This document shows, in pieces, positions 11,214-22,000 of a stretch of DNA of 64,000 nt. The first letter of the stretch is position 1, and each line of letters starts with the position of its first letter. Under the pieces are notes generated by a model. The model was not told where the DNA came from. It was given only the letters and a program-made list of their open reading frames with translations, and searched no databases. The DNA lies in NCBI RefSeq assembly GCF_965140245.1, contig NW_027437599.1, positions 248,001 through 312,000 of the forward strand. Direction: 5' to 3'. The position numbers and the translations under genes were made by a program. The stretch comes from Athene noctua. Taxonomy: Eukaryota > Chordata > Aves > Strigiformes > Strigidae.

Positions 11214-14200
11214 GTGAGATGTTCCGGTCCGCTGGCCGTGCCGTGGCAACGTGCCGGTCCCGGGTGGTGAGATGTTCCGGGCCGCTGGCGGTGCCGTGGC
11301 GACGTGCCGGCCCCGGGTGGTGAGATGTTTCGGTTCGCTGGCCGTGCCGTGCCGACGTGCCGGTCACGTGTGATGAGATATTCCGGGCCGCTGGCCGTGC
11401 CGTGGGAACGTGTCGCCCAGGGGGCTGAGATATTCCGGGCCGCTGGCTGTGCCGTGGCGACGTGCCGGCCCAGGGTGGTGAGATGCTCCAGTCCGCTGGC
11501 CGTGCCATGGCGACCTGCCGGCCCCAGGTGCTGAGATGTTCCGGTCCGCTGGCCGTGCCGTGGCGACGTGCCGGTCCCGGGTGGTGGTGAGATATTCCGG
11601 TCCGCTGGCCGTGCCGTGGCGACGTGCCAGTCCCGGGTGGTGAGATGTTCAGGGCCGCTGGCCTTGCTGCGGCGACGTGCCGGCCCCGGGTTGTGGTGAG
11701 ATGTTCCGGTCCGCTGGCCGTGCCGTGGCGACGTGCCGGTCCCGGGTGGTGAGATGTTCCGGTCCGCTGGCCGTGCCGTGGCGACGTAGCGGCCCCGGGT
11801 GGTGGTGAGATGTACCGGTCCGCTGGCCGTGCCGTGGCGACGTGCCGGTCCCGGGTGGTGAGATGTTCCGGGCCGCTGGCTTTTCCGTGGCGACGTGATG
11901 GCCCCGGGTGGTGAGATGTTCCGGTCCGCTGGCCGTCCCATGGCAACGTGCCGGTCCCGGCTGGTGAGATGTTCCGGGCCACTGGCTGTGCTGTGGCGAC
12001 GTGGCGGCCCGGAGTGGTGGTGAGATGTTCCGGTCCGCTGGCTGTGCCGTGGCGACGTGCCGGCCCGAGGTGGTGAGATGTTCCGGTACGCTGGCCGTGC
12101 CGTGCCGACGTGCCGGTCCCGGGTGGTGAGATGTTCAGGACCGCTGGCCGTGCCGTGGCGACGTGCCGGTCCTGGGTGGTGAGATGTTCCGGGCCGCTTC
12201 CCGTGCCGTGGCGACGTGCCGGTCCCGGGTGGTGAGATATTCCGGGCCGCTGGCCATGCCGTGGCGACGTGTCGCCCCAGGGGGCTCAGATATTCCGGAC
12301 CGCTGGCCATGCCGTGGCGACGTGCCGGCCCCGGGTGCTGAGATGTTCCGGTCCGCTGGCCGTGCCGTGGCAACGTGCCGGTCCCGGGTGGTGAGATGTT
12401 CCGGGCCGCTGGCGGTGCCGTGGCGACGTGCCGGCCCCGGGTGGTGAGATGTTTCGGTTCGCTGGCCGTGCCGTGCCGACGTGCCGGTCACGTGTGATGA
12501 GATATTCCGGGCCGCTGGCCGTGCCGTGGGAACGTGTCGCCCAGGGGGCTGAGATATTCCGGGCCGCTGGCTGTGCCGTGGCGACGTGCCGGCCCAGGGT
12601 GGTGAGATGCTCCAGTCCGCTGGACGTGCCGTGGCGACCTGCCGGCCCCAGGTGCTGAGATGTTCCGGTCCGCTGGCCGTGCCGTGGCGACGTGCCGGTC
12701 CCGGGTGGTGGTGAGATATTCCGGTCCGCTGGCCGTGCCGTGGCGACGTGCCAGTCCCGGGTGGTGAGATGTTCAGGGCCGCTGGCCTTGCTGCGGCGAC
12801 GTGCCGGCCCCGGGTTGTGGTGAGATGTTCCGGTCCGCTGGCCGTGCCGTGGCGACGTGCCGGTTCCGGGTGGTGAAATATTCCGGTCCGCTGGCCGTGC
12901 CGTGTCGACGTGATGGCCCTGCGGGGTGAGATGTTCCGGGCCGCTGGTCGTCCCGTGGCGACGTGCCGGTCCCGGGTGGTGAGATGTTCCGGTCCGCTGG
13001 CCGTGTCGTGGCAACGTGCCGGTCCCGGGTGGTGAGATGTTCCCGGCCACTGGCTGTGCTGTGGCGACGTGGCGGCCTGGAGTGGTGGTGAGATGTTCCG
13101 GTCCGCTGGCCGTGCCGTGGCGACGTGCCGGCCCCAGGTGGTGAGATGTTCCGGTCCGCTGGCCGTGCCGTCGCGACGTGCCGGCCCCGGGTGGTGAGAT
13201 GTTCCGGGCCGCTGGCTGTGCCGTGGCTACGTGGCGGCCCCGGGTGGTGGTGAGATGTTCCGGTCCGCTGGCCGTGCCGTGGTGACGTGCCGGTCCCGGG
13301 TGGTGAGATATTCCGGGCCGCTGGCCGTGTCGTGGCGACGTGTCGCCCAGGCGGCTGAGATATTCCTGGCCGCTGGCTGTGCCGTGGCGAAGTGCCGGCT
13401 CAGGGTGGTGAGATGCTCCGGTCCGCTGGCCGTGCCGTGGCGACCTGCCGGCCCCAGGTGCTGAGATGTTCCGGGCCGCTGGCCTTGCCGTCGCAACGTG
13501 CCGGCCCCGGGTGCTGAGATGTTCCGGTTCGCTGGCCGTGCCGTGGCGACGTGCCGGTCCCGGGTGGTGAGATATACCGGGCCGCTGGCCGTGCCGTGGC
13601 GACGTGCCGGCCCAGGGTGATGAGGTGTTACAGGCCGCTCTCCGTGCCGTGGCGACATGCCGGTCCCGGGTGGTGAGATATTCCGGGCCGCTGGCCATGC
13701 CGTGGCGACGTGCCGGTCCCGGGTGGTGAGATGTTCCAGGCCGCTGGCCGTGCCGTGGCGACGTGATGGCCCAGGGGGGCGAGATGTTCCGGGCCGCTGG
13801 TCATGCCGTGGTGACGTGGCGGCCCCGGGTAGTGGTGAGATGTTCCGGTACGCTGGCCGTGCCGTGGCGACGTGCCGGTCCGTGTGGTGAGATGTTCCGG
13901 TCCGCTGGCCGTGCCGTGGCGACGTGATGGTCCCGGGTGGTGAGATGTTCCGGTCCGCTGGCCGTCCCATGGCAACGTGCCGGTCCCGGCTGGTGAGATG
14001 TTCCGGGCCACTGGCTGTGCTGTGGCGACGTGGCGGCCCGGAGTGGTGGTGAGATGTTCCGGTCCGCTGGCCGTGCCGTGCCGACGTGCCGGTCCCGGGT
14101 GGTGAGATGTTCAGGGCCGCTGGCCGTGCCGTGGCGACGTGCCGGTCCCGGGTGGTGAGATGTTCCGGGCCGCTACCCGTGCCGTGGCGACGTGCCGGTC

Positions 14201-15651
14201 CCGGGTGGTGAGATATTCCGGGCCGCTGGCCATGCCGTGGCGACGTGTCGCCCCAGGGGGCTCAGATATTCCGGACCGCTGGCCATGCCGTGGCGACGTG
14301 CCGACCCCGGGTGCTGAGATGTTCCGGTCCGCTGGCCGTGCCGTGGCAACGTGCCGGTCCCGGGTGGTGGTGAGATATTCCGGGCCGCTGGCTGTGCCGT
14401 GGCGACGTGCCGGCCCAGGGTGGTGAGATGCTCCAGTCCGCTGGCCGTGCCGTGGCGACGTGCCGGGCCCAGGTGGTGAGATGTTCCGGTCCGCTGGCCG
14501 TGCCGTGGCGACGTGCCGGTCCCGGGTGGTGGTGAGATATTCCGGTCCGCTGGCCGTGCCTTGGCGACGTGCCGGTCCCGGGTGGTGAGATGTTCAGGGC
14601 CGCTGGCCTTGCTGCGGTGACGTGCCGGCCCCGGGTTGTGGTGAGATGTTCCGGTCCGCTGGCCGTGCCGTGGCGACGTGCCGGTCCCGGGTGGTGAGAT
14701 GTTCCGGTCCGCTGGCCGTGCCGTGGCGACGTGATGGCCCTGGGGGGTGAGATGTTCCGGGCCGCTGGTCGTCCCGTGGCGACGTGCCGGTCCCGGGTGG
14801 TGAGAAGTTCCGGTCCGCTGGCCGTGTCGTGGCAACGTGCCGGTCCCGGGTGGTGAGATGTTCCCGGCCACTGGCTGTGCTGTGGCGACATGGCGGCCTG
14901 GAGTGGTGGTGAGATGTTCCGGTCCGCTGGCCGTGCCGTGGCGACGTGCCGGCCCCAGGTGGTGAGATGTTCCGGTCCGCTGGCCGTGCCGTGGCGACGT
15001 GCCGGTCCCGGGTGGTGAGATGTTCCGGGCCGCTGGCCGTGCCGTGGCAACGTGCCGGTCCCGGGTGGTGAGATGTTCCGGGCCGCTACCCGTGCCGTGG
15101 CGACGTGCCGGTCCAAGGTGGTGAGATATTCCGGGCCGCTGGCCATGCCGTGGCGACGTGTCGCCCCAGGGGGCTCAGATATCCCGGACCGCTGGCCATG
15201 CCGTGGCGACGTGCCGGCCCCGGGTGCTGAGATGTTCCGGTCCGCTGGCCGTGCCGTGGCAACGTGCCGGTCCCGGGTGGTGAGATGTTCCGGGCCGCTG
15301 GCGGTGCCGTGGCGACGTGCCGGCCCCGGGTGGTGAGATGTTTCGGTTCGCTGGCCGTGCCGTGCCGACGTGCCGGTCACGTGTGATGAGATATTCCGGG
15401 CCGCTGGCCGTGCCGTGGCAACGTGTCGCCCAGGGGTTGAGATATTCCGGGCCGCTGGCTGTGCCATGGCGACGTGCCGGCCCAGGGTGGTGAGATGCTC
15501 CAGTCCGCTGGCCGTGCCGTGGCGACGTGCCGGCCCCAGGTGGTGAGATGTTCCGGTCCGCTGGCCGTGCCGTGGCGACGTGCCGGTCCCGGGTGGTGAG
15601 ATGTTCAGGGCCGCTGGCCTTGCTGCGGCGACGTGCCGGCCCCGGGTTGTG
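11214..15651 (+). repeat. 4,438-bp higher-order unit, copy 2
   Basis: Second copy. The match runs out just past 15,651, where GTGGCGACG replaces the GTGGCAACG seen at the corresponding place near 11,235. The last 2.5 kb of this copy belongs also to the following 2,670-bp duplication, so the latter is younger. Confidence 0.9.
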
Positions 15652-15854
15652 GTGAGATGTTCCGGTCCGCTGGCCGTGCCGTGGCGACGTGCCGGTCCCG
15701 GGTGGTGAGATGTTCCGGTCCGCTGGCCGTGCCGTGGCGACGTGATGGCCCTGGGGGGTGAGATGTTCCGGGCCGCTGGTCGTCCCGTGGCGACGTGCCG
15801 GTCCCGGGTGGTGAGACGTTCCGGTCCGCTGGCCGTGTCGTGGCAACGTGCCGG
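13185..15854 (+). repeat. 2,670-bp higher-order unit, copy 1
   Basis: About 50 monomers repeated directly at 15,855-18,524. It contains markers such as GGCTACGTGGCGGCC, GAGGTGTTACAGGCC and GCCGCTACCCGTG in the same order in both copies. It spans the junction at which the second 4,438-bp unit ends. Confidence 0.9.
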
Positions 15855-18524
15855 CCCCGGGTGGTGAGATGTTCCGGGCCGCTGGCTGTGCCGTGGCTAC
15901 GTGGCGGCCCCGGGTGGTGGTGAGATGTTCCGGTCCGCTGGCCGTGCCGTGGTGACGTGCCGGTCCCGGGTGGTGAGATATTCCGGGCCGCTGGCCGTGT
16001 CGTGGCGACGTGTCGCCCAGGCGGCTGAGATATTCCTGGCCGCTGGCTGTGCCGTGGCGAAGTGCCGGCTCAGGGTGGTGAGATGCTCCGGTCCGCTGGC
16101 CGTGCCGTGGCGACCTGCCGGCCCCAGGTGCTGAGATGTTCCGGGCCGCTGGCCTTGCCGTCGCAACGTGCCGGCCCCGGGTGCTGAGATGTTCCGGTTC
16201 GCTGGCCGTGCCGTGGCGACGTGCCGGTCCCGGGTGGTGAGATATACCGGGCCGCTGGCCGTGCCGTGGCGACGTGCCGGCCCAGGGTGATGAGGTGTTA
16301 CAGGCCGCTCTCCGTGCCGTGGCGACATGCCGGTCCCGGGTGGTGAGATATTCCGGGCCGCTGGCCATGCCGTGGCGACGTGCCGGTCCCGGGTGGTGAG
16401 ATGTTCCAGGCCGCTGGCCGTGCCGTGGCGACGTGATGGCCCAGGGGGGCGAGATGTTCCGGGCCGCTGGTCATGCCGTGGTGACGTGGCGGCCCCGGGT
16501 AGTGGTGAGATGTTCCGGTACGCTGGCCGTGCCGTGGCGACGTGCCGGTCCGTGTGGTGAGATGTTCCGGTCCGCTGGCCGTGCCGTGGCGACGTGATGG
16601 TCCCGGGTGGTGAGATGTTCCGGTCCGCTGGCCGTCCCATGGCAACGTGCCGGTCCCGGCTGGTGAGATGTTCCGGGCCACTGGCTGTGCTGTGGCGACG
16701 TGGCGGCCCGGAGTGGTGGTGAGATGTTCCGGTCCGCTGGCCGTGCCGTGCCGACGTGCCGGTCCCGGGTGGTGAGATGTTCAGGGCCGCTGGCCGTGCC
16801 GTGGCGACGTGCCGGTCCCGGGTGGTGAGATGTTCCGGGCCGCTACCCGTGCCGTGGCGACGTGCCGGTCCCGGGTGGTGAGATATTCCGGGCCGCTGGC
16901 CATGCCGTGGCGACGTGTCGCCCCAGGGGGCTCAGATATTCCGGACCGCTGGCCATGCCGTGGCGACGTGCCGACCCCGGGTGCTGAGATGTTCCGGTCC
17001 GCTGGCCGTGCCGTGGCAACGTGCCGGTCCCGGGTGGTGGTGAGATATTCCGGGCCGCTGGCTGTGCCGTGGCGACGTGCCGGCCCAGGGTGGTGAGATG
17101 CTCCAGTCCGCTGGCCGTGCCGTGGCGACGTGCCGGGCCCAGGTGGTGAGATGTTCCGGTCCGCTGGCCGTGCCGTGGCGACGTGCCGGTCCCGGGTGGT
17201 GGTGAGATATTCCGGTCCGCTGGCCGTGCCTTGGCGACGTGCCGGTCCCGGGTGGTGAGATGTTCAGGGCCGCTGGCCTTGCTGCGGTGACGTGCCGGCC
17301 CCGGGTTGTGGTGAGATGTTCCGGTCCGCTGGCCGTGCCGTGGCGACATGCCGGTCCCGGGTGGTGAGATGTTCCGGTCCGCTGGCCGTGCCGTGGCGAC
17401 GTGATGGCCCTGGGGGGTGAGATGTTCCGGGCCGCTGGTCGTCCCGTGGCGACGTGCCGGTCCCGGGTGGTGAGAAGTTCCGGTCCGCTGGCCGTGTCGT
17501 GGCAACGTGCCGGTCCCGGGTGGTGAGATGTTCCCGGCCACTGGCTGTGCTGTGGCGACATGGCGGCCTGGAGTGGTGGTGAGATGTTCCGGTCCGCTGG
17601 CCGTGCCGTGGCGACGTGCCGGCCCCAGGTGGTGAGATGTTCCGGTCCGCTGGCCGTGCCGTGGCGACGTGCCGGTCCCGGGTGGTGAGATGTTCCGGGC
17701 CGCTGGCCGTGCCGTGGCAACGTGCAGGTCCCGGGTGGTGAGATGTTCCGGGCCGCTACCCGTGCCGTGGCGACGTGCCGGTCCAAGGTGGTGAGATATT
17801 CCGGGCCGCTGGCCATGCCGTGGCGACGTGTCGCCCCAGGGGGCTCAGATATCCCGGACCGCTGGCCATGCCGTGGCGACGTGCCGGCCCCGGGTGCTGA
17901 GATGTTCCGGTCCGCTGGCCGTGCCGTGGCAACGTGCCGGTCCCGGGTGGTGAGATGTTCCGGGCCGCTGGCGGTGCCGTGGCGACGTGCCGGCCCCGGG
18001 TGGTGAGATGTTTCGGTTCGCTGGCCGTGCCGTGCCGACGTGCCGGTCACGTGTGATGAGATATTCCGGGCCGCTGGCCGTGCCGTGGCAACGTGTCGCC
18101 CAGGGGTTGAGATATTCCGGGCCGCTGGCTGTGCCATGGCGACGTGCCGGCCCAGGGTGGTGAGATGCTCCAGTCCGCTGGCCGTGCCGTGGCGACGTGC
18201 CGGCCCCAGGTGGTGAGATGTTCCGGTCCGCTGGCCGTGCCGTGGCGACGTGCCGGTCCCGGGTGGTGAGATGTTCAGGGCCGCTGGCCTTGCTGCGGCG
18301 ACGTGCCGGCCCCGGGTTGTGGTGAGATGTTCCGGTCCGCTGGCCGTGCCGTGGCGACGTGCCGGTCCCGGGTGGTGAGATGTTCCGGTCCGCTGGCCGT
18401 GCCGTGGCGACGTGATGGCCCTGGGGGGTGAGATGTTCCGGGCCGCTGGTCGTCCCGTGGCGACGTGCCGGTCCCGGGTGGTGAGACGTTCCGGTCCGCT
18501 GGCCGTGTCGTGGCAACGTGCCGG
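15855..18524 (+). repeat. 2,670-bp higher-order unit, copy 2
   Basis: Second copy at an offset of 2,670 bp. I can point to two single-base differences: GCGACATGCC near 17,344 against GCGACGTGCC near 14,674, and GTGCAGGTCC near 17,723 against GTGCCGGTCC near 15,053. Agreement ends near 18,524. Confidence 0.9.
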
Positions 18525-19076
18525 TCCCGGGTGGTGAGATGTTCCCGGCCACTGGCTGTGCTGTGGCGACGTGGCGGCCTGGAGTGGTGGTGAGATATTC
18601 CGGTCCGCTGGCCGTGCCGTGGCGACGTGCCGGCCCCAGGTGGTGAGATGTTCCGGTCCGCTGGCCGTGCCATGGCGACGTGCCGGTCCCGGGTGGTGAG
18701 ATGTTCCGGGCCGCTGGCCGTGCCGTGGCAACGTGCCGGTCCCGGGTGGTGAGATGTTTCGGGCCGCTACCCGTGCCGTGGCGACGTGCCGGTCCCAGGT
18801 GGTGAGATATTCCGGGCCGCTGGCCATGCCGTGGCGACGTGTCGCCCCAGGGGGCTCAGATATTCCGGACCGCTGGCCATGCCGTGGCGACGTGCCGGCC
18901 CCGGGTGCTGAGATGTTCCGGTCCGCTGGCCGTGCCGTGGCAACGTGCCGGTCCCGGGTGGTGAGATGTTCCGGGCCGCTGGCGGTGCCGTGGCGACATG
19001 CCGGCCCCGGGTGGTGAGATGTTTCGGTTCGCTGGCCGTGCCGTGCCGACGTGCCGGTCACGTGTGATGAGATATT
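17235..19076 (+). repeat. Partial 1,011-bp tandem repeat
   Basis: Bases 17,235-18,065 match 18,246-19,076 at an offset of 1,011 bp (about 19 monomers), with more differences than the larger duplications, for example GAGAAGTTCC near 17,473 against GAGACGTTCC near 18,484. The match ends at ATATTCAGGGCC (about 19,073), which marks the end of the homogenised block. Confidence 0.8.
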
Positions 19077-22000
19077 CAGGGCCGCTGGCCGTGCCGAGGC
19101 GACGTGCCGATTCCGTGTAGTGAGATATTCTGGTCCGCTGGCCGTGCCGTGGCGACGTGCCGGTCCCGGGTCTTGAGATGTTCCAGGCCGCTGGCCGTGC
19201 CGTGGCGACGTGGCGGCCCCGGGTTGTGGTGAGATGTTCCGGTCCGCTGGCCGTGCCGTGGCGACGTGCCGGTCCCGGGTGGTGAGATGTTCCGGTCCGC
19301 TGGCCGTGCCATGGCGACGTGATGGCCCTGGGGGGTGAGATGTTCCGGGCCGCTTGTCGTCCCGTGGCGACGTGCCGGTCCCGGGTGGTGAGATGTTCCG
19401 GTCCGCTGGCCGTGTCGTGGCAACGTGCCGGTCCCGGGTGGTGAGATGTTCCGGGCCACTGGCTGTGCTGTGGCGACGTGGCGGCCCGGAGTGGTGGTGA
19501 GATGTTCCGGTCCGCTGGCCGTGCCGTGGCGACGTGCCGGCCCCAGGTGGTGAGATGTTCCGGTCCGCTGGCCGTGCCGTGGCGACGTGCCGGTCCCGGG
19601 TGGTGGTGAGATATTCCGGTCCGCTGGCCGTGGCGTGGCGACGTGCCGGTCCCGGGTGGTGAGATGTTCAGGGCCGCTGGCCTTGCTGTGGCGACGTGCC
19701 GGCCCCGGGTGGTGAGATGTTCCGGTTCGCCGGCCGTGCCTTTGCGACGTACCGGTCCAGGGTGGTGAGATGTTACGGTCCACTGGCCGTGCCGTGGCGA
19801 CGTGCCGGTTCCGGGTGGTGAGATGTTCCGGGCCGCTGGCCGTGCCGTGGCGACGTGCCGGTCCTGGGTGGTGGTGAGATGTTCCGGTCCGCTGGCTGTG
19901 CCGTGGCGACGTGATGGCCCAGGGGCGTGAGATGTTCTGGGCCGCTGGTCATGCCGTGGCGACGTGCGGGTCCCGGGTGGTGAGATGTTCCGGTCCGCTG
20001 GCTGTGCCATGGCGACGTGGCGGCCCCGGGTAGTGGTGAGATGTTCCGGTCCGCTGGCCTTGCCGTGGCGACGTGCCGGCCCCGGGTGGTGAGATGTTCC
20101 GGTCCGCTGGCCGTGCCGTGGCGACGTGATGGCCCAGGGTGGTGAGATGTTCCGGGCCGCTGGTCGTCCCGTGGCGACGTGCCGGTCCCGGTTGGTGAGA
20201 TGTTCCGGATCGCTGGCCGTGCCGTGGCAACGTGTCGCCCAGGGGTCTGATATATTCCGGGCCGCTGGCGTTACCGTGGCGACGTGCCGGCCCCGGGTGG
20301 TGAGATGTTCCGGTTCGCTGGCCGTGCCGTGGCGACGTGCCGGTCCCGGGCGGTGAGATATTCAGGGCCGCTGGCCGTGCCGAGGCGACGTGCCGGTTCC
20401 GGGTAGTGAGATATTCTGGTCCGCTGGCCGTGCCGTGGCGACGTGCCGTCCCGGGCGGTGAGATATTCCGGGCCGCTGGCCGTGCTGTGGCGACGTGCCG
20501 GTCCCGGGTGTTGAGATGTTCCAGGCCGCTGGCCGTGCCGTGGCGACGTGGCGGCCCCGGATAGTGGTGAGGTGTTCCGGTACGCTGGCCGTGCCGTGGC
20601 GATGTGCCGGCCCCGGGTGGTGAGATGTTCCGGTCCGCTGGCCGTGCCGTGGCGACGTGATGGCCCAGGGGGGTGAGATGTTCCGGTCCGCTGGTCGTGC
20701 CGTGGCGACGTGATGGCCCTGGGAGGTGAGATGTTCCGGGCCGCTGGTCGTCCCGTGGCAACGTGCCGGTCCCGGGTGGTGACATGTTCCGGTCCGCTGG
20801 CCGTCCCATGGCAACGTGCCGGTCCCGGGTGGTGAGATGTTCCGGGCCACTGGCTGTGCTGTGGCGACGTGGCGGCCCGGAGTGGTGGTGAGATGTTCCG
20901 GTCCGCTGGCCGTGCCGTGGCGACGTGCCGGCCCCAGGTGGTGAGATGTTCCGGTCCGCTGGCCGTGCCGTGCCGACGTGCCGGTGCCGGGTGGTGAGAT
21001 ATTCCGGGCCGCTGGCCGTGCCGTGGTGACGTGTCGCCCCAGGGGGCTCAGATATTCCGGACCTCTGGCTGTGCCGTGGCGACGTGCCGGCCCAGGGTGC
21101 TGAGATGTTCCGGTCTGCTGGCCGTGCCGTGGCAATGTGCCGGTCCCGGGTGGTGAGATGTTCCGGGCCGCTGGCGTTGCCGTGGCAACGTTCCGGCCCC
21201 GGGTGGTGAGATATTTCGGTTCGCTGGCCATGCCGTGCCGACGTGCCGGTCCCGGGTGGTGAGATATTCCGGGCCGCTGGGCGTGCCGTGGCAACGTGTC
21301 GCCCAGGGGGCTGAGATATTCCGGGCCGCTGGCTGTGCCGTGGCGACGTGCCGGCCCAGGGTGGTGAGATGCTCCGGTCCGCTGGCCGTGCCGTGGCGAC
21401 CTGCCGGCCCCAGGTGCTGAGATGTTCCGGTCCGCTGGCCGTGCCGTGGCGACGTGCCGGTCCCGGGTGGTGAGATGTTCAGGGCCGCTGGCCTTGCTGC
21501 GGCGACGTGCCGGCCCCGGGTGGTGAGATGTTCCACTTCGCCGGCCGTGCCTTGGCGACGTGCCGGCCCAGGGTGGTGAGATGTTACGGTCCACTGGCCG
21601 TGCCGTGGCGACGTGCCGGTTCCGGGTGGTGAGATGTTCCGGGCCGCTGGCCGTGTCGTGGCGACGTGCCGGTCCCGGGTGGTGGTGAGATGTTCCGGTC
21701 CGCTGGCCGAGACGTTGCGATGTGCCGGCCCCGGGTGCTGAGATGTTCCGGTCCGTTGGCCGTGCCGTGGCAACGTGCCGGTCCCGGGTGGTGAGATGTT
21801 CCGGTTCGCTGGCCGTGCCGTGGCGACGTGCCTGCCCCAGCTCGTGAGGTGTTCCGGTCCGCTGGCCGTGCCGTGGCGATGTGCCGGCCCTGGGTGGTGA
21901 GATGTTCCGGTCCGCTGGCCGTGCCGTGGCGACGTGCCGGCCCCGGGTGGTGAGATGTTCCGGTCCGCTGGCCATGCCGTGGCGACGTACCGGTACCGGG

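Larger units (their letters stand above)
3107..19076 (+). repeat. Homogenised block of nested higher-order duplications
   Basis: This segment is built from tandem duplications at offsets of 1,124, 3,048, 4,438 and 2,670 bp, listed separately, and ends in a partial 1,011-bp repeat. Matching stretches of several hundred codons read identically in translation between copies, so divergence inside the block is very low compared with the 10-20% or more between neighbouring monomers. A marker monomer containing GCCACTGGCTGTGCTGTGG recurs about once per kb. Together these are the signs of a young higher-order repeat domain. No gene is present. Confidence 0.9.

Noticed and set aside
6776..15651. 4,438-bp unit as a mobile or rolling-circle element
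   Set aside because: Its borders fall inside ordinary shared monomer sequence and differ in position from those of the 3,048-bp and 2,670-bp units, as expected for homologous unequal exchange, with no fixed ends.
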